Assembly: GCF_020141465.1 (NCBI RefSeq)
Contig: NZ_JAHSPD010000001.1
Coordinates: 2,648,374 to 2,712,373, forward strand
Source: Roseovarius carneus
Lineage (GTDB): Bacteria; Pseudomonadota; Alphaproteobacteria; Rhodobacterales; Rhodobacteraceae
Reading direction: 5' to 3'
Length of the DNA: 64,000 nt
Notes under the pieces: generated by a model
What the model was told of the DNA's origin: nothing
Databases searched by the model: none
What the model saw: only the letters and a program-made list of their open reading frames with translations
Translations under genes and position numbers: made by a program
In this document: in pieces, positions 1 through 10,301 of the stretch
Position numbering within the stretch: position 1 is the first letter of the stretch
Layout: every line of letters starts with the position of its first letter

Positions 1-1
1 G

Positions 2-793
2 GTGCGCACCGTGCCGCTGCCCACCGGCGCAACCCTGCTGCCGGACCCCGAGGCCGCCGCCGCCCTCATCACGCCGCGCACGCGCGCGATCGTACTGGTC
101 ACGCCCAACAATCCGGGTGGAGTGGAGTATCCCGCGACCCTCGTGCGCGCGCTTTACGAGGTGGCCAAGGCCCACGGGATTGCCCTGATCATCGACGAGA
201 CATATCGCGATTTCGACGCGCGCTCAGGCGCGCCGCATGATCTCATGCAGGATGCCGATTGGGGCGAGACCCTGATCCAGCTTTACTCCTTCTCCAAGGC
301 TTACCGGCTGACCGGGCACCGCGTGGGGGCTATGGTCGCCTCTGAGGCACGCATGGCCGAGGCTGAAAAATTCCTCGATGCGGTGGCCATTTGCCCCAAC
401 CAACTGGGCCAGATCGCCGCCCTTTGGGGGATGCGCAACCTTGGGGAGTGGCTGGCCGGGGAGCGGGCCGAGATCCTCGACCGCCGCGCGGCGATTGAAG
501 AGGCGATGCCACGCCTGAGTGCAAAAGGCTGGCGGCTTTTGGGGTGTGGCGCGTATTTCGCCTATATGGAGCATCCGTTCGATATGCAATCGGACGAGTT
601 GGCCAAACGGCTGGTGGCAGAGGCAGGCGTGCTTCTCTTGCCCGGAACGATGTTCACCCCCGAGGGTGACGCCGCGGGCAAACGCCAGCTTCGCGTGGCC
701 TTCGCAAATGTGGACCGCGCCAGGATCGACACGCTTTTTACCCGGCTGGAGGGGCTGGGCTGGCCCCTTGCCCCGGGCTATACCAGCACGTAA
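2..793 (+). CDS. PLP-dependent class I/II aminotransferase, 5' partial
   Basis: C-terminal two thirds of a fold-type I aminotransferase; the frame is open at the window edge, and the apparent GTG at base 2 is probably internal because the family is usually about 390 residues and only 263 are visible. Visible signatures are the NNPGG loop (about residues 36-40), DETYRDF (about 65-71, whose Asp normally contacts the pyridine nitrogen of PLP) and SFSKAYRLTGHR, in which Lys99 of the visible part should be the Schiff-base lysine. The substrate cannot be told; aspartate/alanine-type or aromatic transamination are both possible. The gene ends 60 bases before the ppiD-like gene on the same strand. 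Family assignment is secure, specificity is unknown. Confidence 0.88.
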   Translation: MRTVPLPTGATLLPDPEAAAALITPRTRAIVLVTPNNPGGVEYPATLVRALYEVAKAHGIALIIDETYRDFDARSGAPHDLMQDADWGETLIQLYSFSKAYRLTGHRVGAMVASEARMAEAEKFLDAVAICPNQLGQIAALWGMRNLGEWLAGERAEILDRRAAIEEAMPRLSAKGWRLLGCGAYFAYMEHPFDMQSDELAKRLVAEAGVLLLPGTMFTPEGDAAGKRQLRVAFANVDRARIDTLFTRLEGLGWPLAPGYTST

Positions 794-853
794 GTAACAC
801 GGCATAGGCGGTAGAATTCGCCAAAAGATCACGGCAACAGGGGGCCGCGCGTC

Positions 854-2701
854 ATGAAGGGCAAAAGCAGTATTTCGAAATCTGCCATGTGGGTCTTGAT
901 GGGTCTCTTGATCCTCGGACTCGGCGGCTTTGGCGTGACCAATCTGGGCGGCAATATCACGCGCGTAGGCTCGGTCGGGGAGGCCGAGATCAGCGTCACG
1001 GACTATGCGCAGGCGCTGCGCTCCGAGATCAACGCGGCACAATCTGAGGCTGGCCGCGCCATTTCCTTCCCCGAGGTACAGGCGGCGGGCCTTGATGATC
1101 AGATCCTCGCCCGGTTGGTGGCTGAGGCCGCTCTGGACGATGAGACACGCAAGATGGGCATTTCCGTCGGCGATGAGATTTTGCGCGAGCAAATCCTCGT
1201 GATCCCTGCGTTTCGCGGCATGGACGGCACATTCAACCGCGAGGCGTATCGCTTTGCGCTGGATCAGGCCGGGCTGAACGAGGCGCAGTTCGAGCAAAAC
1301 ATCCGCGACGAGACCGCCCGCACGATTGTGCAGGGTGCCGTCATTTCGGGCGTGAGCGCGCCCGACGCCTATACAGACACGCTTCTGAGCTACATCGCGG
1401 AAGAGCGCGACATCACGTTTACCACCCTTGACCGTGGCGATCTGGTTACCGGCCTGCCGACGCCAACCGAGGCCGATCTGCGTGCTTATCACCAATCCAA
1501 CCTGCCCGATTTCACCATGCCAGAGGTGAAGCAAATCACTTATGCATGGCTCACGCCCGAGATGATCATCGACGATGTAGAGGTCGATGAGGCCAGTCTG
1601 CGTGAGGCTTATGAGGACCGCCTGCTGGAGTTTCAGCAGCCCGAGCGGCGTCTGATCGAGCGTCTGGTCTACCCTGATACCGCCGCCGCAGAGGCCGCTC
1701 TTGCATCGCTTGAGACGGGACGCAGCTTCGAGGATCTGGTGACGGAGCGTGGTCTAACCCTCACGGATGTGGATCTGGGTGATGTGGCTCTGGACGAGCT
1801 TGGCAATGCAGGCTTGCCGGTTTTCGCCGCCGAGACGGGCGATATCGTCGGTCCCGCCGAGACATCGCTTGGCCCAGCACTTTTCCGCGTCAATGCCGTG
1901 CTTCAGGCGCAAAACACCAGCTTTGAAGAGGCCGAGCCCCTTTTGCGCGCAGAGCTTGCGAGCGACCGTGCGTCGCGCGTGATCCTTGGCGCGGTGGACG
2001 GTGTGGACGATCTTCTGGCCGGGGGTGCGACGCTTGAGGAAGTGGGTGACGAGACCGAAATGCGCACCGGCACGATTGAATGGCACCCCGGCGTCACAGC
2101 CAATATCGCAGGGTATGAGGGCTTTCGCGCCGCAGCAGCCGAGGCGCAGCTGGGCGATTTCCCCGAAATCGGCTCGCTGGAGGATGGTGGGATTTTTGCC
2201 CTGCGCCTCGATGCTCTGGTCGATCCTGCGGTGCAGCCTTTCGAGGATGTGCGCGACGCGGTTCAGCAAGGCTGGACCCAAGAGGCGATCACAGAGGCAC
2301 TGCGTGCCGAATCTGAAGCGACCGTCGCGGCCCTTGAGGGTGGTGCCAGCTTTGAGGATCAGGGCCTTGAGCCCCAAGTGACCGAGGCGCTCACCCGACG
2401 CGGCTTCCAGCCCGGCACGCCGGTTCTATTCATCGAGACGGTGTTTGGCCTTGAGCCGGGCGGCGTGGCCCTTTTGGAGGGCGAAGGCACCGGACGTCTC
2501 TTCATCCTGCGGCTTGATGCCGTGCGCCCCCCTTCTCAGGACAATGCCGATCTGGTGCAGATCCGCGACGCGCTGACAAATGCCGCCGCCGCCGATCTGA
2601 GCCAGGATCTCTATCAGGCGCTCGCCAATGATATCCGCGCCCGTGCGGGCATCGAGATTGATCAACAAGCACTCAACGCGGTGCATGCAAATTTCCGCTA
2701 A
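854..2701 (+). CDS. ppiD: Membrane-anchored PpiD/SurA-like peptidylprolyl isomerase
   Basis: A 615-residue protein with a short basic N-terminus, one hydrophobic segment at about residues 12-31 and a large extracytoplasmic region, the architecture of PpiD. A SurA-type N-terminal chaperone region (about 35-200) is followed by a parvulin/PpiC-like region (about 260-360) and a long helical tail. PpiD proteins sit in the inner membrane with the chaperone part in the periplasm, and help newly secreted outer-membrane and periplasmic proteins fold. The ATG is preceded by a G-rich Shine-Dalgarno-like stretch. The gene stops only 27 bases before trpE, so co-transcription is likely. The parvulin domain looks divergent, so isomerase activity is uncertain and the chaperone role is the safer reading. 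Confidence 0.85.
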   Translation: MKGKSSISKSAMWVLMGLLILGLGGFGVTNLGGNITRVGSVGEAEISVTDYAQALRSEINAAQSEAGRAISFPEVQAAGLDDQILARLVAEAALDDETRKMGISVGDEILREQILVIPAFRGMDGTFNREAYRFALDQAGLNEAQFEQNIRDETARTIVQGAVISGVSAPDAYTDTLLSYIAEERDITFTTLDRGDLVTGLPTPTEADLRAYHQSNLPDFTMPEVKQITYAWLTPEMIIDDVEVDEASLREAYEDRLLEFQQPERRLIERLVYPDTAAAEAALASLETGRSFEDLVTERGLTLTDVDLGDVALDELGNAGLPVFAAETGDIVGPAETSLGPALFRVNAVLQAQNTSFEEAEPLLRAELASDRASRVILGAVDGVDDLLAGGATLEEVGDETEMRTGTIEWHPGVTANIAGYEGFRAAAAEAQLGDFPEIGSLEDGGIFALRLDALVDPAVQPFEDVRDAVQQGWTQEAITEALRAESEATVAALEGGASFEDQGLEPQVTEALTRRGFQPGTPVLFIETVFGLEPGGVALLEGEGTGRLFILRLDAVRPPSQDNADLVQIRDALTNAAAADLSQDLYQALANDIRARAGIEIDQQALNAVHANFR

Positions 2702-2728
2702 GCCCCGGCCGAGAAAGAGACCGCCCCC

Positions 2729-4240
2729 GTGGACCTGACCCCCTCATTTGATGCGTTCGCCGCCGGGTTCAACGCCGGACAGGCGCAGGTGGTTTATACC
2801 CGCCTCGCCGCCGATCTCGACACGCCCGTCTCGTTGATGCTGAAGCTGACCAGCGCCGCCCCCGATGCCTTCGTGCTGGAATCGGTCACGGGCGGCGAGG
2901 TGCGGGGGCGCTATTCCATCATCGGGATGAAACCCGATCTGATTTGGCAGTGCCACGGCGCGCAAAGCCGCATCAACCGTGAGGCGCGCTATGACAGCGC
3001 GGCTTACCAAGACCAGACCGGCGCGCCGCTCGATAATCTGCGCGCCCTCATCGCTGAAAGCCGGATTGACCTGCCCGAGGACCTGCCCGCCGCATCTGCC
3101 GGGCTGTTTGGCTATCTCGGCTATGACATGATCCGTCTGGTGGAGCATCTGCCGGATGTGAACCCCGATCCGCTCGGCCTGCCCGACGCGGTGATGCTGC
3201 GACCCTCAGTGGTGGCGGTTCTCGACGGGGTAAAGGGCGAGGTGATCGTCGTGGCCCCGGCATGGACGGATACCGGTCTCACGGCCAAGGCCGCCTATGC
3301 GCAAGCCGCCGAGCGTGTGATGGACGCCGTGCGCGATCTGGAGCGCGCCCTGCCCCAAGCCAGCCGCACCATGGGCGAGGCGCATGAGGACGCAGCCCCC
3401 GTCTCGAACTTCACCAAGGATGCCTACAAAGCCGCCGTGGAGCGCGCCAAGGACTATATCCGCGCGGGCGATATCTTTCAGGTCGTCCCGTCCCAGCGCT
3501 GGACCCAGCCGTTTCGGCAGCCGCCCTTCTCGCTCTACCGCAGCTTGCGCCGCACCAACCCCTCGCCCTTCATGTTCTATTTCAACTTCGGCGGGTTTCA
3601 GGTGATCGGGGCCAGCCCCGAAATCCTCGTGCGCGTCTTTGGGGATGAGGTCACGATCCGCCCCATCGCGGGCACACGGCCCCGTGGCGCCACCCCCGAG
3701 GAGGACCGCGCCCATGAGGCCGATCTTCTGGCCGATCAAAAGGAGCTGGCCGAGCATCTCATGCTTCTGGATCTTGGCCGCAACGACACGGGCCGCGTGA
3801 GCAAGATCGGCACCGTGCGCCCGACCGAGGAATTCATCATCGAGCGCTATAGCCACGTCATGCATATCGTCTCGAACGTGGTGGGCGAATTGGCCGAGGA
3901 TCAGGACGCGCTCTCGGCCCTTCTGGCGGGTCTGCCTGCGGGCACGGTCTCGGGCGCGCCCAAAGTGCGCGCGATGGAGATCATCGACGAGCTTGAGCCG
4001 GAAAAGCGCGGCGTCTATGGCGGCGGCGTGGGCTATTTCAGCGCGGGCGGCGACATGGATGTCTGCATCGCCCTGCGCACCGCCGTGGTGAAGGACGAAA
4101 ACCTTTATATTCAGGCAGGCGGCGGCGTTGTCTATGACAGCGACCCCGAGGCGGAGTATATGGAGACGGTGCATAAGTCGAACGCCATCCGCCGGGCCGC
4201 TGCCGATGCGGCGCGCTTTGGCGGCGATGGGAATGGGTAA
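2729..4240 (+). CDS. trpE: Anthranilate synthase component I
   Basis: TrpE (503 residues) converts chorismate plus ammonia to anthranilate, the first committed step of tryptophan synthesis; ammonia comes from the TrpG subunit encoded further on. The N-terminal region carries the LES feedback motif (about residues 50-52) used for tryptophan binding. The C-terminal chorismate-binding domain has IAGTRPRG (314-320), LLDLGRNDTGRVSKIG (346-361), RYSHVMHI (373-380) and GTVSGAPKVRAMEIIDELE (405-423). Translation starts at GTG, 27 bases after the ppiD-like gene. No Trp-codon-rich leader peptide or attenuator is visible in that short gap, so any tryptophan control probably acts by feedback inhibition or further upstream. 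trpE is separated from trpGDC by three unrelated genes. Confidence 0.97.
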   Translation: MDLTPSFDAFAAGFNAGQAQVVYTRLAADLDTPVSLMLKLTSAAPDAFVLESVTGGEVRGRYSIIGMKPDLIWQCHGAQSRINREARYDSAAYQDQTGAPLDNLRALIAESRIDLPEDLPAASAGLFGYLGYDMIRLVEHLPDVNPDPLGLPDAVMLRPSVVAVLDGVKGEVIVVAPAWTDTGLTAKAAYAQAAERVMDAVRDLERALPQASRTMGEAHEDAAPVSNFTKDAYKAAVERAKDYIRAGDIFQVVPSQRWTQPFRQPPFSLYRSLRRTNPSPFMFYFNFGGFQVIGASPEILVRVFGDEVTIRPIAGTRPRGATPEEDRAHEADLLADQKELAEHLMLLDLGRNDTGRVSKIGTVRPTEEFIIERYSHVMHIVSNVVGELAEDQDALSALLAGLPAGTVSGAPKVRAMEIIDELEPEKRGVYGGGVGYFSAGGDMDVCIALRTAVVKDENLYIQAGGGVVYDSDPEAEYMETVHKSNAIRRAAADAARFGGDGNG

Positions 4241-4330
4241 GCCCCATTTGTGCTAAATCAAAGCGCGTAAGAGGACTCACCTTTAGACAGGCAGTGTCGA
4301 TTTCACGACCTGTTCTGGAGGGAGACCCAA

Positions 4331-4930
4331 ATGACCAAATTCACCAGATTGATCGCAGCACCTGCTCTGGCCCTTGCGCTTGGGCTGCCCACCTTCGGCA
4401 TGGCGGGCACATCTATTGAAACCACCGTCCAAAGCAGTGCCGTGAGCGCTGCCAAACAGACGGAACCCGCGCTTTACGTAACGGCCCAAGAGGCGGCGCA
4501 GGTTCTGGCCACACGCGAGGATGTGCTCCTGATCGACGTGCGCACACCGGAAGAAACAATGCTAATCGGCTATCCCGAGGCGGCGGATGTGAACATTCCC
4601 TTCGCGCTTTTGGACCCCGCTCATGCCTATGACGAAAAGAAGGCCGGCTATAAGATGAGCGCGAACCCCCTTTTTGTCGATGCGGTCAAAACCTATCTGG
4701 GTGATCGTATACCTGGGGCCATTCTGGTCATGTGCCGCTCCGGCGCACGCAGCGCCAAGGCGGTCAATGCGCTGACCCAGGCTGGTATCGAGGTGCCGCT
4801 CTATTCGGTGATCGACGGGTTTGAGGGTGACAAAGACGACGTTGGCAAGCGCACGGTGAACGGGTGGAAAAACACCAATGCGGCGTGGGGCACAAAGATC
4901 AGGCAAGGTTACCTGCAAGGGGTGGACTAA
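4331..4930 (+). CDS. Periplasmic rhodanese-like protein
   Basis: A 199-residue protein with an N-terminal signal peptide (basic start, hydrophobic core to about residue 20, Ala-rich cleavage region near 24-26) and one rhodanese domain (about 48-175). The active-site loop CRSGARS places the sulfur-carrying cysteine at residue 135, so it is a catalytically competent type, and LIDVRTPEE (67-75) is the usual domain entry. Such exported single-domain rhodaneses move sulfane sulfur or act on thiosulfate-like substrates in the periplasm; the acceptor is unknown. A strong Shine-Dalgarno (GGAGGGAG) lies just upstream of the ATG. It stands between trpE and a pseudouridine synthase with no evident functional link to either. 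Confidence 0.88.
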   Translation: MTKFTRLIAAPALALALGLPTFGMAGTSIETTVQSSAVSAAKQTEPALYVTAQEAAQVLATREDVLLIDVRTPEETMLIGYPEAADVNIPFALLDPAHAYDEKKAGYKMSANPLFVDAVKTYLGDRIPGAILVMCRSGARSAKAVNALTQAGIEVPLYSVIDGFEGDKDDVGKRTVNGWKNTNAAWGTKIRQGYLQGVD

Positions 4931-4959
4931 ACACCCCGCGCCGTTGCATCACGGGAGCC

Positions 4960-5505
4960 ATGTCCCGGCTGCTCCTTTTCAACAAACCCTACGGCGTGCT
5001 GTCGCAATTCACCGATAAGGGAACGGCGGGCAGTCCGCGCGCCACCCTCTCGGATTTCATCGACATCCCCAGCGTATACCCCGCCGGGCGGCTGGACCGG
5101 GACAGTGAGGGGCTCATGCTTCTCACGGATGATGGTAAGCTTCAGGCCCGCATTGCCGACCCGAAGTTCAAGGCGCCCAAGACCTATCTGGTGCAGGTCG
5201 AGGGCCTGCCCGATGCGGCGGCGCTTGAGGCTCTGGCAAACGGTGTGACCCTCAAGGATGGCCCCACGCGACCTGCTCAGGTCCGCCGGATTGATCCGCC
5301 CGACCTCTGGCCCCGCGATCCGCCCGTGCGCTATCGCAAAACCGTGCCAGATAGCTGGATTGAGGTGACACTCACCGAGGGGCGCAACCGGCAGGTCCGG
5401 CGCATGACGGCCCATGTGGGACATCCCACGCTGCGCCTTGTGCGCTGGCGCATCGGGGACTGGTCGCTGGAGGGCATCGCGCCGGGCATATGGCGCGAGG
5501 CGTAA
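4960..5505 (+). CDS. rluE: RluE-type 23S rRNA pseudouridine synthase
   Basis: A 181-residue RsuA/RluB/E/F-family pseudouridine synthase lacking an S4 domain, as in RluE, which modifies U2457 of 23S rRNA in E. coli. It begins with [13 protein letters not shown]; the catalytic aspartate is Asp46 in [10 protein letters not shown], and [10 protein letters not shown] near the C-terminus is the second family signature. The frame is open further upstream, but the ATG at 4960 is chosen because it has a GGGAG Shine-Dalgarno and begins exactly where the conserved domain begins. It follows the rhodanese gene by 29 bases. Family is certain; the target uridine is inferred from length and similarity to RluE. 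Confidence 0.88.
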   Translation: MSRLLLFNKPYGVLSQFTDKGTAGSPRATLSDFIDIPSVYPAGRLDRDSEGLMLLTDDGKLQARIADPKFKAPKTYLVQVEGLPDAAALEALANGVTLKDGPTRPAQVRRIDPPDLWPRDPPVRYRKTVPDSWIEVTLTEGRNRQVRRMTAHVGHPTLRLVRWRIGDWSLEGIAPGIWREA

Positions 5506-5750
5506 GCCCGCTTCAATACGTGCCTGCGGACACTTTCCTCAGCGTTTCCAAAATCTTGTCCGTATTATCCACGGTAAGTAGACCCCGTCCCAGCCGCTGG
5601 AAAGCTGGACGGAGGTTTCAGCCATGGCCGTCCCAGAACTCATCACCTGCGCCAAGAGCCGCCGCTCCAACTCTTGATGGTATTTTCTGCCATCATCTAA
5701 GGGCTTGTGCTCCGCTCAATGCGCGGCGCCTCTTACGGGCCCTATCGGAT
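5506..5750. other. Intergenic stretch between convergent genes, no gene recognised
   Basis: This 245-base stretch separates the pseudouridine synthase (+) from the convergently oriented deacetylase gene (-). Only short, unconvincing reading frames are present (for example a 17-codon frame from ATG 5624), none with a recognisable domain. I saw no clear rho-independent terminator. Lower GC than the flanking genes could indicate decayed sequence, but I could not identify a parent gene. Confidence 0.5.
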
Positions 5751-7274
5751 TTACTCCGCCCCTGCGGTCAAAACCGCCGAGATCGGCGCGAGCGCCACGC
5801 TGCTGGCGCGGTCCTGTAGGCCCCAGAGCAGAAGCGCGCTGATCGTGTCGGCCCGCAAACGGCCGAGCATGATCACGCCACCTTCATCGCGACTGGCCTT
5901 GAACGCCGCCTGATCCAGAAAACGTCGAATGACCTTTGCGTCCTGCCCATTGGCGTCGAAATCACGGAACACGGCCCCCACCGGCACCCCCTCGCGCGAA
6001 ATCAGCTTTTGCGCGGTATCAAGCCCGTTCGAAAAAAGCACCAACCCATGCCCGCTTGCGTTCAGGATTGAGGCCAGTTGCTCGCTCACGTCCCGGCCCG
6101 CTTGCAGGCCCGTGGTCGTACCTTCCAAAACCGCCACCGCCTCGGGCACGGCGGTGAGGACGGTCTGCATGGTAACTTCCGTATCCACCGCCTGCGCACC
6201 TTGGGGCAGATCGGCCAGCGCCATGACCTCGAACCCCTTGTCGCGGTAGCTCTGCATCGCCTCGCGCGCGCCGGGGGCCGCGGCATCCACCGCAAAGGTC
6301 AGCGGGTACGGAAAGCTCGCCAGCGCATCGACGCCAATGGGGGACGTGCCGTCATCAATCAAGACGATCCCCATAAGAGGCTTGCCCTCGGGGTTGTCGA
6401 ACGGGGCGGCAAATGCCTCAATCGCGGGGCGTGGTGCGGCGTCGGCTGTGTCGCTTTGCGCAGCAGGCTCGGCCTCCGGCTCCGGGTCACCCACGGCAGG
6501 CAGGCGTCCAGTCTGCACATCCTCGGCAAGATTGCCGATGGTGCTGGCATTCTCTTGCCGTGCGGGCTCTTGCTCGGGCGTCTCCAGTGCCTCGGGGATC
6601 AGCACCGCGATCTCCTCTTCGGCGCTCTCGGCCTCTGGGGTCACGATCTCTGCGGTCTCGGTCTCTTCTGTGGTCTCGGCCTCTGCGCCCTCAGCCTCTA
6701 TGCCCTCAGCCTCTGGAGGCTTCGCGTTCTCCATAATCTCACTCTCGGCAATCTCAGCCTCCGCAGGCGCGACCGCCTCAGGCACCTCTTCAACAGTGGG
6801 AAACACCTCCGCCTCTGCCTGAGGCAAAGCGGGCTGCGTAGGCTCTGCCGAGATCGACAGATTCTCCTCCGTACCCTGCTCGGCCATCTCTGGCGCGGCG
6901 AGCGCCGGGCTTTCCTCCTGCAACACGATGCCGGAATCCAAAGCCGCGTCCGGCGCGCTCAGATCGGCCTGCGTATCGCCCACGTCGGGCTGTGCGGTGG
7001 GCGCGGTCCCGCCCGCATCCAGCACCAATGCGTCAGGTTCAGGCGCCGTCACCGGGGCCGCCTGCCCTATCTCGGTGGGGTCGCTCTGCAAATCCGGCAG
7101 CTCTGCGGGCGTGTCGTCGCGGCCTTGCGCAAACCCGCTGCCCGCAGGTACCTTCGGTAGCGCCGATGCGGGCGTGCCCCGGTCGGGTGGCGGTGCCATC
7201 ACCGAGACCACCCCCAACGCCACACTCGACACAACCGTGCCCGCCAACAGACCTGCAATAAAACTGCGTGTCAC
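5751..7274 (-). CDS. Divergent polysaccharide deacetylase family protein
   Basis: A 507-residue protein in three parts: an N-terminal signal-anchor (hydrophobic segment at about residues 5-27), a long Glu/Ala/Pro-rich low-complexity region (about 60-290) and a C-terminal divergent polysaccharide deacetylase domain (YibQ/DUF610 type), entered at [16 protein letters not shown]. The family has an NodB-like fold and is thought to act in the envelope, but no substrate is established. The start is taken as GTG 7274 because it has purine-rich Shine-Dalgarno sequence (GAAGGGGCGAGG) and begins with a proper signal-anchor; an upstream ATG in frame (7463) would overlap the start of trpG and add a non-signal-like extension. 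Divergently arranged from trpG with a 138-base shared upstream region. Confidence 0.8.
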   Translation of the reverse strand: MTRSFIAGLLAGTVVSSVALGVVSVMAPPPDRGTPASALPKVPAGSGFAQGRDDTPAELPDLQSDPTEIGQAAPVTAPEPDALVLDAGGTAPTAQPDVGDTQADLSAPDAALDSGIVLQEESPALAAPEMAEQGTEENLSISAEPTQPALPQAEAEVFPTVEEVPEAVAPAEAEIAESEIMENAKPPEAEGIEAEGAEAETTEETETAEIVTPEAESAEEEIAVLIPEALETPEQEPARQENASTIGNLAEDVQTGRLPAVGDPEPEAEPAAQSDTADAAPRPAIEAFAAPFDNPEGKPLMGIVLIDDGTSPIGVDALASFPYPLTFAVDAAAPGAREAMQSYRDKGFEVMALADLPQGAQAVDTEVTMQTVLTAVPEAVAVLEGTTTGLQAGRDVSEQLASILNASGHGLVLFSNGLDTAQKLISREGVPVGAVFRDFDANGQDAKVIRRFLDQAAFKASRDEGGVIMLGRLRADTISALLLWGLQDRASSVALAPISAVLTAGAE

Positions 7275-7412
7275 GCGCCTCGCCCCTTCTTCTCTCAGGC
7301 CCTGACGGCCCCTTTTTCCACCCCTGCGCCCTTGACGGTCCGGCGCAAGCCTGAGCAAGTATACCGCGACCGGGCCCTGTGCCTCCAGCCCCCAATCAAT
7401 GTGAATGGCAAG

Positions 7413-7994
7413 ATGCTGCTTTTGATCGATAACTATGACAGTTTTACCTACAATCTCGTGCATTACGTGGGCGAGCTTGGGGCCGATGTGGTTGTACGGC
7501 GCAATGATGCGCTGAGCGTGGAGGAAGCGATGGCGATGAAGCCTGCTGGAATCCTGCTATCGCCGGGGCCGTGCGATCCTGATCAGGCGGGAATTTGCCT
7601 TGGTCTCACGGCGGCGGCGGCGGAGGCGCAAGTGCCGCTTTTGGGTGTTTGCCTGGGCCATCAGACCATTGGGCAGGCCTTTGGCGGCACCGTGATGCGC
7701 CATTCCGAGATCGTGCATGGCAAAATGGGCCAGATGCATCACGGGGGCAAAGGCGTTTTTGCCGGGCTGCCCTCACCCTTTGAGGCGACGCGCTATCATA
7801 GTCTCGTGGTGGAGCGCGAAACGCTGCCCGATGTGCTTGAGGTCACGGCGGAGCTTCAGGACGGCACGATCATGGGCCTCCAACACCGCAGCCTGCCCAT
7901 CCACGGGGTGCAGTTTCACCCCGAATCGATTGCATCCCAGCATGGCCACGCGCTGTTGAAGAACTTCCTTGATGTGATGGCTGTGCCAGCATGA
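7413..7994 (+). CDS. trpG: Anthranilate synthase component II, glutamine amidotransferase
   Basis: A 193-residue class I glutamine amidotransferase that releases ammonia from glutamine and passes it to TrpE. The start at ATG 7413 gives the classic opening [14 protein letters not shown]; an upstream TTG (7332) would add 27 unconserved residues. The nucleophile is Cys80 in LGVCLGHQ, and the His169/Glu171 pair lies in QFHPES. The Shine-Dalgarno is weak. The stop overlaps the trpD start by 4 bases, indicating translational coupling. A TTGACG at 7332-7337 with AT-rich bases about 20 further on could be part of its promoter, but the spacing is poor. Confidence 0.96.
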   Translation: MLLLIDNYDSFTYNLVHYVGELGADVVVRRNDALSVEEAMAMKPAGILLSPGPCDPDQAGICLGLTAAAAEAQVPLLGVCLGHQTIGQAFGGTVMRHSEIVHGKMGQMHHGGKGVFAGLPSPFEATRYHSLVVERETLPDVLEVTAELQDGTIMGLQHRSLPIHGVQFHPESIASQHGHALLKNFLDVMAVPA

Positions 7995-9013
7995 GTGACC
8001 GCCTCAAACCTTTGATCGACGCGGCAGCGGACCGCGCCCTGAGCCGGTCCGAGGCGGAGCAAGCGTTTGGCATCCTTTTCGATGGTGAGGCCACGCCGAG
8101 CCAGATCGGCGGCTTCCTCATGGCCCTGCGCACCCGTGGCGAGACGGTGGATGAATACGCCGCCGCCGCCGCCGTGATGCGCGCCAAATGCCTCGCCGTG
8201 CGCGCGCCCGAGGGGGCAATGGACATCGTCGGCACCGGGGGCGACGGCAAAGGCACGTTGAACATATCAACCGCCACCGCCTTCGTTGTGGCGGGCGCGG
8301 GCGTGCCGGTTGCCAAACATGGCAACCGCAACCTAAGCTCCAAATCCGGCGCGGCGGATGCGCTGACCCAGATGGGTATCAACGTGATGATTGGCCCAGA
8401 TCTGGTTGAAAAGGCGCTGCAATCCGTTGGTATCGCCTTCATGATGGCTCCCATGCATCACCCGGCCATGGCCCATGTCGGCCCTGTGCGCGCCGAGCTT
8501 GGGACGCGCACAATCTTCAATATTCTCGGGCCATTGACCAACCCCGCAGGCGTGAAACGCCAACTCACTGGCGCGTTTTCGCGCGATATGATCCGACCCA
8601 TGGCCGAGACGCTGGGCCGTTTGGGGTCCGAGCGCGCGTGGCTCGTGCATGGCAGCGACGGCACGGATGAGCTGACCATAACCGGCGTAAGCTGGGTCGC
8701 GGCGCTGAACACAGACGGCAGCGTGACCGACCATGAGTTGCATCCCGAGGAGGCCGGTTTGCCAGTTCATGCCTTCGAGGATATCCTCGGCGGCTCCCCC
8801 GCCCATAACGCGGCGGCGTTTCGCGCCCTTTTGGATGGCGCGCCGGGGGCGTACCGCGATGCGGTGCTGCTCAACGCGGCGGCTGCATTGGTGGTCGCCG
8901 AGGCCGCACCTGACCTTAAAACCGGGGCTGACATGGCCCGCACCAGCATCGACAGCGGTGCCGCGCGCGCCAAGATTGACCAGCTGGCCCAAATTACATC
9001 GGAGGCGACATGA
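7991..9013 (+). CDS. trpD: Anthranilate phosphoribosyltransferase
   Basis: A 340-residue enzyme that transfers phosphoribose from PRPP to anthranilate, the second tryptophan step. The PRPP-binding loop [15 protein letters not shown] (about residues 78-92) and [17 protein letters not shown] (about 107-123) are intact. The ATG lies in an ATGA overlap with the trpG stop and the gene ends in an ATGA overlap with trpC, so the three are translationally coupled. Length matches the family, and nothing is unusual. Confidence 0.97.
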   Translation: MSDRLKPLIDAAADRALSRSEAEQAFGILFDGEATPSQIGGFLMALRTRGETVDEYAAAAAVMRAKCLAVRAPEGAMDIVGTGGDGKGTLNISTATAFVVAGAGVPVAKHGNRNLSSKSGAADALTQMGINVMIGPDLVEKALQSVGIAFMMAPMHHPAMAHVGPVRAELGTRTIFNILGPLTNPAGVKRQLTGAFSRDMIRPMAETLGRLGSERAWLVHGSDGTDELTITGVSWVAALNTDGSVTDHELHPEEAGLPVHAFEDILGGSPAHNAAAFRALLDGAPGAYRDAVLLNAAAALVVAEAAPDLKTGADMARTSIDSGAARAKIDQLAQITSEAT

Positions 9014-9825
9014 GCACACCGACTATTCTTGACAAGATCAAAGCCTATAAGCTGGACGAGATCGCCACAGACAAGGCCGAGGTATCTACCGAGGAAATGG
9101 AGGCGCGCGCCGCAGACGCACCGCCCGTGCGTCCCTTCAAGGACGCGCTTCTGACAGCGTCCAAGCAAGGCTATGGCCTGATCGCGGAGATCAAAAAGGC
9201 TAGCCCCTCCAAGGGGCTGATCCGCGAGGATTTTGACCCCGCCACACTCGCCGCCGCATATGCAGAAGGGGGCGCTGCCTGCCTCAGCGTGCTGACCGAT
9301 ACGCCCAGTTTTCAGGGCGCGAAAGAATTCTTGACCCAAGCGCGCGCGGCCTGCAACCTGCCCGTGCTGCGTAAGGATTTCATGTATGACCCGTATCAGG
9401 TGGCCGAGGCGCGCAGCCTTGGGGCTGATTGTATCCTGATCATCATGGCCAGCGTGTCTGACGCGCAGGCGCTTGAGCTTGAGGACGCAGCGGCCGCATG
9501 GGGCATGGACGCTCTGATCGAGGTGCATAACAGCGAAGAGCTGGAGCGCACGGCCCATCTAAAATCCCCGATGATCGGGATAAATAACCGCAATCTCAAT
9601 ACGTTCGAAGTCACTCTTGACACGACACGGACGCTGGCGCGCATGGTCCCGCCAGAGCGGATCATCATCAGCGAAAGCGGGCTTGAGCGGCGCGAGGACC
9701 TGGCCGATATCGCCCGTTATGGCGCACGGTGCTTTCTGATCGGCGAGACATTGATGCGCGCCGAGGACGTGACCTTGGCCACGCGGATGCTTTTGTCTGA
9801 CCCGCTGACATCAGGCGGTATGTGA
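9010..9825 (+). CDS. trpC: Indole-3-glycerol-phosphate synthase
   Basis: A 271-residue TIM-barrel enzyme that closes the indole ring from CdRP. Recognisable strands include [13 protein letters not shown] (catalytic Lys region, about residues 60-72), [11 protein letters not shown] (about 119-129), IGINNRNL (about 192-199) and IISESGL (about 217-223). It is monofunctional, without a fused TrpF; trpF, trpB and trpA are not in the window. Its TGA shares a base with the moaC ATG, so cofactor synthesis follows tryptophan synthesis directly in this operon. Confidence 0.97.
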   Translation: MSTPTILDKIKAYKLDEIATDKAEVSTEEMEARAADAPPVRPFKDALLTASKQGYGLIAEIKKASPSKGLIREDFDPATLAAAYAEGGAACLSVLTDTPSFQGAKEFLTQARAACNLPVLRKDFMYDPYQVAEARSLGADCILIIMASVSDAQALELEDAAAAWGMDALIEVHNSEELERTAHLKSPMIGINNRNLNTFEVTLDTTRTLARMVPPERIIISESGLERREDLADIARYGARCFLIGETLMRAEDVTLATRMLLSDPLTSGGM

Positions 9826-10301
9826 TGAGCGGTCTCACACATTTCGACGGTAAGGGCGACGCTCATATGGTCGACGTGTCCGACAAGCCCGTGACAGACC
9901 GGGTGGCTGCGGCGGCATGCCACATCAAGATGGCCCCGGAAACCTTTGATATTATTTCAGAAGGCCGCGCCAAAAAGGGCGATGTGTTGAGCGTTGCGCG
10001 CCTCGCCGGGATCATGGGTGCCAAGCGCACTGCGGATCTTATCCCGCTCTGCCATCCACTGCCCATCGCCAAGGTTGCGGTGGAGCTGACCCTCGATCCC
10101 GATCTGCCCGGCGTGCAGATCGCGGCCACGGTCAAGACCACGGGGCAGACCGGCGTTGAGATGGAAGCGCTCACCGCTGCCTCCATCGCCGCGCTCACCG
10201 TCTATGACATGGCCAAGGCCGTGGACCGCGCCATGGAGATAGGCGGCTTGCGCGTGATCCTGAAAGAGGGCGGAAAATCAGGGCGGTATAGCGCGGAATG
10301 A
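9825..10301 (+). CDS. moaC: Cyclic pyranopterin monophosphate synthase
   Basis: A 158-residue MoaC, which with MoaA converts GTP to cyclic pyranopterin monophosphate, the first molybdenum cofactor intermediate. The core signature [15 protein letters not shown] (about residues 66-80) is present, followed by the conserved [10 protein letters not shown] segment. ATG 9825 is preferred; its A is the last base of the trpC stop, the typical coupling arrangement. A GTG three bases upstream is also possible. The stop overlaps the moeA ATG by 4 bases. Confidence 0.96.
   Translation: MSGLTHFDGKGDAHMVDVSDKPVTDRVAAAACHIKMAPETFDIISEGRAKKGDVLSVARLAGIMGAKRTADLIPLCHPLPIAKVAVELTLDPDLPGVQIAATVKTTGQTGVEMEALTAASIAALTVYDMAKAVDRAMEIGGLRVILKEGGKSGRYSAE

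Noticed and set aside
6550..6900. Tandem repeat or CRISPR-like array in the deacetylase gene
   Set aside because: The repeated GAG/GCC-type codons are a Glu/Ala-rich coding spacer with no fixed repeat unit and no spacers.
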